Assembly (NCBI GenBank): GCA_945983015.1
Contig: CAMFSN010000037.1
Location: forward strand, 1 to 13,833
Source of the DNA: an uncultured Bacteroidales bacterium
GTDB lineage: Bacteria; Bacteroidota; Bacteroidia; Bacteroidales; UBA932
Length of the DNA stretch: 13,833 nucleotides
Direction: 5' to 3'
Made by a program: the position numbers and the translations under genes. Below the pieces are notes generated by a model. The model did not search any database. It saw nothing but the letters and a program-made list of their open reading frames with translations, and had not been told where the DNA came from. Positions 5,873-12,076 of this stretch are shown piece after piece; positions within the stretch are counted from its first letter, which is position 1, and each line of letters starts with the position of its first letter.

Positions 5873-5878
5873 AAGAAA

Positions 5879-5909
5879 TTGGCATATATGAGAAAAATTA
5901 CTAAATTTG
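5879..5909 (+). promoter_or_regulatory. ffh-hpt-adk operon promoter
   Basis: TTGG (5879-5882), a 19-base spacer and TAAATTTG (5902-5909) fit the Bacteroidota consensus, with a perfect -7 box. The start of transcription should be near 5916, giving a leader of about 30 bases without an SD. Confidence 0.65.
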
Positions 5910-5946
5910 TGGGATTTGAGTTTTGAAGAATTAAGCTTGTAGAGTT

Positions 5947-7266
5947 ATGTTTGAAAACCTCAGCGAGAAACTGGAGCGTTCCTTAAAGAATCTGAAAGGT
6001 GAAGGAAAGATCACCGAAATCAATATTTCCGAGACTTTGAAAGAAGTTCGTCGCGCCCTGCTGGATGCGGATGTGAGCTATAAGGTGGCTAAGGACTTCT
6101 GCGACAGAGTGAAGCAGAAGGCTATCGGAGCCAATGTCCTCACTGCCGTCAAGCCGCAGCAGATGATGGTGAAAATCGTGCACGACGAATTGGCCGAGTT
6201 TATGGGCAGCGAAAACGCGGGAGTGAACCTGAAGGGAAACCCTGCAGTGGTGCTGGTGGCCGGTCTGAACGGTTCCGGTAAGACCACTTTCTGTGGGAAA
6301 TTCGCACTATATCTGAAGAAAAAAGGAAGCAGGGTGTTGCTTGCGGCCTGTGACACCTTCAGACCGGCAGCGATAGAGCAACTACGGACATTGGCAGAGA
6401 GCATAGGAATTCCGGTATTCGCACAAGAAGGGGAAAGTGACCCGGTTAAAGTGGCGAAAGCGGCCATAGAAAAGGCACGCGGAGAGGGATTCAATGTCGT
6501 GATAATCGATACCGCAGGTAGATTGGCAGTGGATGAGGAACTGATGGAGGAAATCCGGACCCTGCATAAGGCGGTGAACCCGAGCGAAAGCCTCTTCGTG
6601 GTGGATGCGATGACCGGTCAGGATGCCGTACTGAGTGCCAAGGCTTTCAACGAGGCCATAGACTACGACGGAGTGGTGCTGACTAAGATGGACGGCGATA
6701 CCAGAGGCGGTGCCGCACTTTCAGTTAAAGCCGTGAGTGGCAAGCCGATAAAGTTTGTGAGCACGGGTGAGAAGCTGGAAGCTCTGGACCTTTTCCACCC
6801 TCAGCGAGTGGCTGACAGAATCCTGGGAATGGGTGATGTCGTGTCCCTGGTAGAGAAAGCTCAGGAGCAGTACGACGAGAAACAGGCCCGCGAGATGAAG
6901 AAGAAGATCGTGAAGGGCAGGTTTAACTTCAACGATTTCTACGATCAGATTCAACAAGTTCGTAAGATGGGTGACATCAAGGATCTGGCGGGTATGATAC
7001 CAGGTATGGATAAGGCCATTAAAAACGTGGATATAGATAACGACAAGGCCTTCAAGGGGACGGAAGCCATCATCAAGAGTATGACTCCTTACGAAAGGGA
7101 GCATCCGGAGTGTCTGAACGCGTCTCGCCGCAGGCGCATCGCGGGTGGCTCCGGAACCAGTGTCAACGATGTTAACAAACTGGTGAAACAGTTTGAGAAC
7201 TCTCAGAAGATGATGAAGATGGCGATGAATGGTTCTCTGGCCGCGAAACTGAAAGGATTAAGATAA
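5947..7266 (+). CDS. ffh: Signal recognition particle protein Ffh (SRP54 GTPase)
   Basis: The 439-residue protein has the three SRP54 domains. The N domain (1-90) has ETLKEVRRALLDADVSY. The G domain has the P-loop GLNGSGKTT (106-114), DTFRPAA (136-142), DTAGR (188-192), TKMDGD (246-251) and TGEK (273-276). The C-terminal M domain (about 300-439) contains the RNA-binding SRRRRIAGGSG block (393-403) and a Met-rich tail (QKMMKMAMNGS). Ffh binds 4.5S RNA and signal sequences of nascent inner-membrane proteins, and docks on FtsY. The length matches the family. It heads an operon with hpt (eight bases between stop and start) and adk. The 4.5S RNA gene is not visible in the window. Confidence 0.97.
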   Translation: MFENLSEKLERSLKNLKGEGKITEINISETLKEVRRALLDADVSYKVAKDFCDRVKQKAIGANVLTAVKPQQMMVKIVHDELAEFMGSENAGVNLKGNPAVVLVAGLNGSGKTTFCGKFALYLKKKGSRVLLAACDTFRPAAIEQLRTLAESIGIPVFAQEGESDPVKVAKAAIEKARGEGFNVVIIDTAGRLAVDEELMEEIRTLHKAVNPSESLFVVDAMTGQDAVLSAKAFNEAIDYDGVVLTKMDGDTRGGAALSVKAVSGKPIKFVSTGEKLEALDLFHPQRVADRILGMGDVVSLVEKAQEQYDEKQAREMKKKIVKGRFNFNDFYDQIQQVRKMGDIKDLAGMIPGMDKAIKNVDIDNDKAFKGTEAIIKSMTPYEREHPECLNASRRRRIAGGSGTSVNDVNKLVKQFENSQKMMKMAMNGSLAAKLKGLR

Positions 7267-7274
7267 AACAAATA

Positions 7275-7817
7275 ATGAAGAGCCTTACTTTACACGACAA
7301 AGTATTCGTTCCTTTTATCTCAAACGAAGAGATCGAGAAAGCCATCGACAGGCTCGCTCTAGAGCTTCAAGCGAATCACTCTAATGACAAACAGGCTCCG
7401 ATTCTGCTCTGTGTGCTGAACGGAGCCATTATGTTTACGGCAGAGCTGATGAAAAGAGTGGAGTTCCCCTGCGAGCTGATGAGCATCAAACTTTCATCTT
7501 ACGAAGGGACCAGATCCCAGGGAACTGTAAGGGAGACCCTTGGACTGGAAGCCGACATTACAGGTCGTAATGTCATTATCTGTGAAGACATAGTAGATAC
7601 CGGAAACACCATCGCCTACCTGCAGAAACTGCTTAAGGAAAAGGGAGCAGCGAAGGTGGAGGTATGTACAATGCTACTGAAACCTGAGATATACAAACAG
7701 GATTTCAAGTTGGATTATGTGGGGATGGAGATTCCTGCCAGGTTCATAGTGGGCTTCGGCCTGGACTATGACCAGCTAGGCAGAAACACCAAAGACATTT
7801 ATGTTTTAGACGATTGA
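7275..7817 (+). CDS. hpt: Hypoxanthine (purine) phosphoribosyltransferase
   Basis: A 180-residue type I phosphoribosyltransferase. The PRPP-binding signature VIICEDIVDTGNT is at 100-112, the flexible-loop Ser-Tyr pair is in SSYEGTRSQG (74-83), and the purine-site segment FIVGFGLDYD is at 157-166. It would convert hypoxanthine or guanine plus PRPP to IMP or GMP, a cytosolic purine-salvage step. The gene lies in the ffh-hpt-adk run, with one base before adk. hpt next to adk is a common Bacteroidota arrangement and makes sense functionally, as both act on purine nucleotides. Base preference (hypoxanthine, guanine or xanthine) cannot be fixed from sequence; Hpt is the best name. Confidence 0.93.
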   Translation: MKSLTLHDKVFVPFISNEEIEKAIDRLALELQANHSNDKQAPILLCVLNGAIMFTAELMKRVEFPCELMSIKLSSYEGTRSQGTVRETLGLEADITGRNVIICEDIVDTGNTIAYLQKLLKEKGAAKVEVCTMLLKPEIYKQDFKLDYVGMEIPARFIVGFGLDYDQLGRNTKDIYVLDD

Positions 7818-7818
7818 T

Positions 7819-8400
7819 ATGAAGTATTACATTATGTTCGGCCCTCCGGGGGCGGGTAAAGGTACCCACGCAGTCGCAATTCGCGAAAAGTATAATCTCT
7901 GCCACCTTTCCACAGGCGAACTGCTCCGCGCTGAGATAGCCGCAGGAACGCAGCTTGGCCTTGAGGCTAAAGCCTTGATAGACAAAGGATGTCTGGTTCC
8001 GGATGAGGTTGTGGAGAAGATGATTGCCAGCCAATTCGACAGCGTAAAAGGGGTAGAGGGCTTCCTACTGGACGGTTTCCCTCGCACCTTGAGGCAGGCT
8101 GAAGACCTGGATCAGATTCTCGCTAAGCGCAATGCTCAGGTGGACGGAGTGATTTCTCTTATGATTTCGGACGAATTGGTGAAGGAGCGTATCTCTCACA
8201 GGGCAGCGATCGAAGGTCGCGCTGATGACGCCTCCGAGGAGACCATTAACAACCGTATCAAGACTTATCACGCCCAGACCGAACCGCTTATCGAATACTA
8301 CTCCAAGCAGGGCAAATACCACGAGGTGGTAGCAGACGCTCCTAGTATCGAGGAGAACAGAGCCAGAGTACTGGCCCTGGTCGAGACTTTCGCGGAGTAA
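7819..8400 (+). CDS. adk: Adenylate kinase, short (zinc-free lid) form
   Basis: The 193-residue protein begins MKYYIMFGPPGAGKGT, with the P-loop at 8-16. It has the NMP-binding segment STGELLRAEIAAGT (31-44), the LDGFPRT block (84-90) and lid and post-lid residues RISHRAAIEGRADD and NNRIKTYHAQTEPLIEYY. The lid is the short type without the four-cysteine zinc site. The enzyme interconverts ATP + AMP and 2 ADP and is essential for nucleotide balance. It is last in the ffh-hpt-adk operon, its ATG one base after the hpt stop, and a strong hairpin follows. In many relatives obgE comes next; here the operon ends. Confidence 0.97.
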   Translation: MKYYIMFGPPGAGKGTHAVAIREKYNLCHLSTGELLRAEIAAGTQLGLEAKALIDKGCLVPDEVVEKMIASQFDSVKGVEGFLLDGFPRTLRQAEDLDQILAKRNAQVDGVISLMISDELVKERISHRAAIEGRADDASEETINNRIKTYHAQTEPLIEYYSKQGKYHEVVADAPSIEENRARVLALVETFAE

Positions 8401-8427
8401 ATCTCGAAAAGCTGTCTAATCAATTAA

Positions 8428-8459
8428 CATAGCGGACACCGCAGAAAGTGTCCGCTATG
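8428..8459. terminator. Convergent hairpin between adk and the LytTR operon
   Basis: CATAGCGGACAC (8428-8439) and GTGTCCGCTATG (8448-8459) form a perfect 12-pair stem around an eight-base loop. It lies between two converging genes and probably serves both. Neither side has a real T-run, so its mode of termination is uncertain. Confidence 0.7.
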
Positions 8460-8477
8460 CTTGAAGATTTCTCAAAA

Positions 8478-9245
8478 TCACCTTTCCAGCCAACGCAGAA
8501 AGTCCTCTGATCTAGAGCGACTTACCATCATCTCAAAGCTGCAGGAGACGGTAGGAATTATCTTTAGCCTTCCTCCTATCTGTTTGATTATGCTCTTGAC
8601 CGCCTTGATAGAGACCACACAAGAGCGGGAAATCCTGAAGAAAGAATCAGGATTGAGTTCTTCACAGATTACATCCAGAGTAGCATCCAGCACGAATCTA
8701 CCCTCCTGGAAAGTTACTATGTAGTTATTTTTCTCTTCGGAATAGATATAGGCGATATTCGCGACCTCGATAGGCACAATCCTGTCGTTGAAACGCACTA
8801 TGTAGCGTTCCTTGTAAAGATTGGCATTCAATGAAGAAGAGGAAAGCATCCCGAAACGGGAAAGCAGAAAATCCACGTCCACCAGTCCACCGCTCATCTT
8901 ACAGCGGCCCACGGCACGACGCAGGGCTTCAGGTTCAATAGGTTTAAGCAGATAGTCCACACTTCCGGCCTCGAAGGCCTTGATAGCATAATTGTCGTAA
9001 GCCGTGGTCATAATGACCTTGGCATTCACGACTGTCTGTTTGAAGATCTCAAAACATACTCCATCCGAAAGTTCCACGTCCATAAAAATAATGTCCACGG
9101 AATTTCCCGGGCTTTCAAGCCAACTTACCGTATCCTTCACGGAACCGCAGCATCCTGCCACTTCTATGTCCGGAAAGAGTCTGGCCAGTAATCTGACAAG
9201 GCTTTTTTGAGCCATAATCTCATCTTCTACAATCAGGACTTTCAT
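8478..9245 (-). CDS. LytTR-family response regulator
   Basis: A 255-residue protein with a receiver domain at 1-118: acidic pocket Glu7-Asp8, phosphoacceptor Asp56 in IIFMDVELSDG, Thr80/Thr81 in MTTAYDNY and Lys101 in LLKPIEP. The C-terminal LytTR DNA-binding domain runs from about 146 to 253 (RYIVRFNDRIVPIEVANIAYIYSE, then the FFRISRSCVVSIKAV block). LytTR regulators bind direct repeats about 21 bases apart through this beta-rich domain. The gene follows the histidine kinase gene with four bases between stop and start, so both are one operon and form a cognate pair. The triple repeat upstream of the kinase gene is the obvious candidate target. Confidence 0.93.
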   Translation of the reverse strand: MKVLIVEDEIMAQKSLVRLLARLFPDIEVAGCCGSVKDTVSWLESPGNSVDIIFMDVELSDGVCFEIFKQTVVNAKVIMTTAYDNYAIKAFEAGSVDYLLKPIEPEALRRAVGRCKMSGGLVDVDFLLSRFGMLSSSSLNANLYKERYIVRFNDRIVPIEVANIAYIYSEEKNNYIVTFQEGRFVLDATLDVICEELNPDSFFRISRSCVVSIKAVKSIIKQIGGRLKIIPTVSCSFEMMVSRSRSEDFLRWLER

Positions 9246-9249
9246 ATTA

Positions 9250-10593
9250 CTAAATTAAAGGTAAAACAACGGCATAATACTCTTCCTCCTCAAGGATTTG
9301 AATCTCCTTTCCACACAAGTCCAAGTACTGCTGCCGGATATATTTGTGTCCCAGACCGGTGGAAGGCACTGGGCTTACTTTCGGTACTATGTTATTCTCC
9401 ACCCTCAGGCTGTCTCCCTCTGCCGATATCCTTATGGTCAGAGGATTAGCCGGCAGGACGGAGTTATGCTTTATGGCGTTCTCCACAAGGAGCTGAATGG
9501 CGCAGGGCAGGAGCATTTTCGACATCAATTCCTCAGGGATGTCCACTTCCACGTTCAAGCCCTCCGGAAACCTCAGCTTCTGCAGGTCCACATACTGTGT
9601 GACAAATTCCATTTCCGCCCTCAGGCTGACCAAATCCATATCCTCGCTCTTTATCAAATACCTATAGACTCCTGCCAATTTGTGCGTGTACAGACTGGCC
9701 TGCGCTGTCTTTTCCTCGCAGATGAGACAGTCCAACACATTCAGCGAATTGAATAGGAAATGCGGATTTACCTGGCTTTTCAGCTTCAAGTAGCGGTACT
9801 CTACCAAATTCGCCTTTTCCCTGGCCTCCAGCATCTCTGCCCTCGACACCCTCACGTAGTAAATGACATACATTATGCTGAACACGAAGAGGTGCACTAT
9901 CAGCGAGACTACGTATTTCAGCGAAAAAGCCTCCTCCCCTCCTATCATAAACACCTCCAGCGCGGCGATAGCGAACATAAATGCTACCAGCGAGATTCCT
10001 TTTAATGCCAAATTCCATCGCTTCTCAAACCTCAGTCCATACCTTATATATAAGACGTCCAGACAGAGCATACATACCAGGCCGGCTATATTATTAACCG
10101 CTCTGTGAACGACATCAAGTATCTGATCTGAAGTGGCTTGCATATTTGAAATCAAAGTGAGAAAAAGCAGTCTCACTATAATGATGCCAATTGCCGCGAG
10201 CAAGACGAAACGCAGCGACTTGAGTGCGTCCCCACTTTCCTCACTTTTGAAAAATTTGGCCAAGTAGACCAATCCCCAACCCAATATCTCTGTGGTTATG
10301 AAAGTGGATAGCGCGTGAGAGGCCAATTCTGACGGAATGACCTTGGATAGAAATTGTGCCAATACGATACCACACAGGTAACCCACCACATTTACAATCA
10401 CGATGCTAATGGCGTAAAACTCGACTACCACCTTCTTTTTCAGGGAGATAACCACAGCCATAGTAATGGTGAGCATAGTCAAGGCGAGCTCGTCACTGAG
10501 TCCGAGCGACCTGCAGGACAAAGCGAGAGCGGCGTGGAGAATACCAAAGATGTGGACTATGGTAGCCACAGAGATAGTTTTAGCCTTCGTCAT
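9250..10593 (-). CDS. LytS-like sensor histidine kinase (multi-spanning, His_kinase family)
   Basis: The ATG at 10593 gives 447 residues. A longer reading to a TTG at 10638 is rejected because that codon lies inside the promoter -7 box. About seven or eight hydrophobic segments fill residues 6-247, with no recognisable periplasmic sensor domain. A short coiled-coil linker (250-270) leads to the LytS/YehU-type phosphoacceptor region KSQVNPHFLFNSLN with His278. Next is an ATPase domain with LLVENAIKHN (Asn372) and STGLGHKYI (411-419). Such kinases phosphorylate LytTR regulators, here the product of the next gene. The signal is unknown; a membrane-embedded sensor suggests detection within the membrane or a link with a transporter such as the adjacent MFS protein. 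Confidence 0.92.
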   Translation of the reverse strand: MTKAKTISVATIVHIFGILHAALALSCRSLGLSDELALTMLTITMAVVISLKKKVVVEFYAISIVIVNVVGYLCGIVLAQFLSKVIPSELASHALSTFITTEILGWGLVYLAKFFKSEESGDALKSLRFVLLAAIGIIIVRLLFLTLISNMQATSDQILDVVHRAVNNIAGLVCMLCLDVLYIRYGLRFEKRWNLALKGISLVAFMFAIAALEVFMIGGEEAFSLKYVVSLIVHLFVFSIMYVIYYVRVSRAEMLEAREKANLVEYRYLKLKSQVNPHFLFNSLNVLDCLICEEKTAQASLYTHKLAGVYRYLIKSEDMDLVSLRAEMEFVTQYVDLQKLRFPEGLNVEVDIPEELMSKMLLPCAIQLLVENAIKHNSVLPANPLTIRISAEGDSLRVENNIVPKVSPVPSTGLGHKYIRQQYLDLCGKEIQILEEEEYYAVVLPLI

Positions 10594-10635
10594 ACCTATT
10601 GGGTGATACGAAGATAGGGATTTTCGAGGAATATG

Positions 10636-10643
10636 CAAAGGTA
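10636..10643 (-). promoter_or_regulatory. -7 box of the kinase-regulator operon promoter
   Basis: The minus strand reads TACCTTTG, a perfect TAnnTTTG match, followed by a leader of about 38 bases to the ATG at 10593. The expected -33 position (10666-10663) reads AAGT, a poor match. An activator bound to the repeats just upstream could compensate. Confidence 0.6.
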
Positions 10644-10649
10644 TTTTGC

Positions 10650-10698
10650 TTCGTCATTAAAAACTTGCAATTCGTCAATCTCAATTCGCACTTCGTCA
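10650..10698. promoter_or_regulatory. Triple TTCGTCA direct repeat at 21-base pitch, probable LytTR operator
   Basis: Identical TTCGTCA heptamers start at 10650, 10671 and 10692, two intervals of exactly 21 bases or two helical turns. Read on the minus strand, the first two copies met share a longer form TTGACGAA-(G/T)-TGC. LytTR proteins are known to bind imperfect direct repeats with this pitch. Approximate distances of the repeat centres from the predicted kinase-operon start are -22, -43 and -64; from the MFS start they are -47, -68 and -89. The site could serve both divergent promoters. That the neighbouring regulator binds it is inferred. Confidence 0.65.
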
Positions 10699-10706
10699 AA
10701 GGGGCT

Positions 10707-10737
10707 TTTTCTCTTATCTTTTTATTGGGTAAATTCG
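10707..10737 (+). promoter_or_regulatory. Probable promoter of the MFS-susC operon
   Basis: TTTT (10707-10710), a 19-base spacer and TAAATTCG (10730-10737) fit the Bacteroidota consensus with one mismatch in each box. The TAAATTCG form also occurs before parE. The leader would be about 27 bases. The nearest TTCGTCA repeat ends eight bases before the -33 box. Confidence 0.45.
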
Positions 10738-10768
10738 TGGACTATTACACTAAATGTATAACCATTAA

Positions 10769-12076
10769 ATGCAACAAAAAAGAGATCTCGGTTTTTGGCA
10801 GTTGTGGAATATCAGCTTCGGCTTCTTCGGAGTGCAGATAGCATATTCCCTTCAAAGCGCGAACATATCGCGTATCTTCGCCACCTTGGGTGCCGACCCT
10901 CATAATCTTAGTTTCTTTTGGATTCTGCCACCTCTGATGGGTATGATTGTCCAGCCCCTGGTGGGAAAATATAGCGACAGAACCTGGTGTAAACTGGGTC
11001 GCCGCATTCCTTATCTTCTCCTTGGTTCGCTCATCGCCATCCTCGTGATGTGCCTGCTTCCTAACGCAGGAAGTTTTGGATTGAGCATCGGAGGAGCGAT
11101 GATATTTGGCCTGGTGGCTCTGATGCTGCTGGACACATCTATCAATATGGCGATGCAGCCTTTCAAGATGCTGGTGGGCGATATGGTAAACGAGAAGCAG
11201 AAAACTAAGGCTTATTCCATCCAGAGCTTCCTCTGTAATGCCGGCAGCCTTGTGGGCTACGTGTTCCCTTTCCTTTTCGCCTGGATAGGACTTGCTAACA
11301 CCGCCCCTGAAGGACAGATTCCGGACACAGTGAAGTACGCATTCTATATAGGTGCGGCCATTCTTATCCTCTGTGTTCTTTATACTATATTTAATGTTAA
11401 GGAAATGCCTCCGAAGGAATATGCCGAATTCCACGGCATCGACCTTGAGGCTGAGAAAAATAAGAAGAGTCCTAATTTCATCACTCTGCTTAAAAATGCC
11501 CCTTCCACTTTCTGGACCGTGGGTCTGGTGCAGTTCTTCTGCTGGGCCGCCTTCCTGTATATGTGGACCTATACGAATGGAGCTATCGCAGACAGCGTCT
11601 GGAATACCACTGACGTAAGCTCAGCCGGATACCAGGAAGCCGGAAACTGGGTAGGCATTCTCTTCGCAGTGCAGGCCGTGGGTTCGCTGCTGTGGGCAAT
11701 GGTGATTCCGAAGTTCAGGAATGAGAAATTGGCATACGTAGTGAGCCTCCTTCTGGGGGCCGCAGGCTTCGCATCCGTATTCTTCATTCACGACAAATTC
11801 TTGCTCTTCATATCCTTCGCCCTGGTGGGTGCAGCCTGGGCCGCTATGCTGGCTCTGCCTTTCAGCATCCTGACGAATTCCTTGAAGGGCGAACATATCG
11901 GAACATATCTGGGTCTTTTCAACTGTACCATCTGCCTGCCTCAAATCGTGGCAGCAGCCCTGGGTGGCTTGATTCTCAAGCTTGTGGGAGGTGCTCAGCT
12001 GAGTATGTTCCTCGTAGCTGGACTATTGTTAATTTTTGGCGCTATCAGCGTAAATCTAATTAAAACTCATAAATGA
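10769..12076 (+). CDS. MFS sugar transporter, SLC45-like
   Basis: A 435-residue protein with about twelve hydrophobic segments in two halves, separated by a hydrophilic linker around 210-236 (MPPKEYAEFHGIDLEAEKNKK). The MFS signature between segments 2 and 3 is GKYSDRTWCKLGRR (66-79). The LDTSINMAMQPFKMLVGD segment (121-138) and the NSLKGEHIGTYLGLFN segment (370-385) are of the kind seen in the sucrose/SLC45 and related Bacteroidota glycoside transporters. It should sit in the inner membrane and import a small sugar, often maltose-like in relatives, by proton symport. It is divergent from the LytTR system and overlaps the susC-like gene by four bases. The substrate is not determined by the sequence. 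Confidence 0.87.
   Translation: MQQKRDLGFWQLWNISFGFFGVQIAYSLQSANISRIFATLGADPHNLSFFWILPPLMGMIVQPLVGKYSDRTWCKLGRRIPYLLLGSLIAILVMCLLPNAGSFGLSIGGAMIFGLVALMLLDTSINMAMQPFKMLVGDMVNEKQKTKAYSIQSFLCNAGSLVGYVFPFLFAWIGLANTAPEGQIPDTVKYAFYIGAAILILCVLYTIFNVKEMPPKEYAEFHGIDLEAEKNKKSPNFITLLKNAPSTFWTVGLVQFFCWAAFLYMWTYTNGAIADSVWNTTDVSSAGYQEAGNWVGILFAVQAVGSLLWAMVIPKFRNEKLAYVVSLLLGAAGFASVFFIHDKFLLFISFALVGAAWAAMLALPFSILTNSLKGEHIGTYLGLFNCTICLPQIVAAALGGLILKLVGGAQLSMFLVAGLLLIFGAISVNLIKTHK

Larger units (their letters stand above)
5353..5946. other. Gene-free region between the Rpn gene and ffh
   Basis: No open reading frame that I believe is seen on either strand in these 594 A/T-rich bases. Besides the elements listed separately, it holds a direct repeat CTGGATATG (5604-5612 and 5641-5649) and a hairpin CAGCA-CCCC-TGCTG (5693-5706). 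ACTGAGAG (5729-5736) pairs with CTCTCAGT (5814-5821), and a nearly pure A/T stretch lies around 5737-5795. The stretch is unusually long for this compact window, so it may hide a small RNA gene, or it may be decayed sequence that entered with the Rpn gene. No 4.5S RNA core (GGAAGCA type) was found despite the neighbouring ffh. Confidence 0.5.

Noticed and set aside
5676..5875. 4.5S (SRP) RNA next to ffh
   Set aside because: The conserved GGAAGCA-type core and the long hairpin of the SRP RNA are not present on either strand.
10586..10592. A fourth TTCGTCA near the kinase start codon
   Set aside because: It is the reverse complement of the first codons of the kinase gene and is 64 bases from the nearest array member, one base out of the 21-base phase.
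10594..10638. Upstream extension of the histidine kinase (residues HIPRKSLSSYHPIG) from a TTG codon
   Set aside because: The first codon is a TTG lying in the TACCTTTG promoter box, so these bases are most likely untranscribed or untranslated; the ATG at 10593 starts directly before the first membrane segment.
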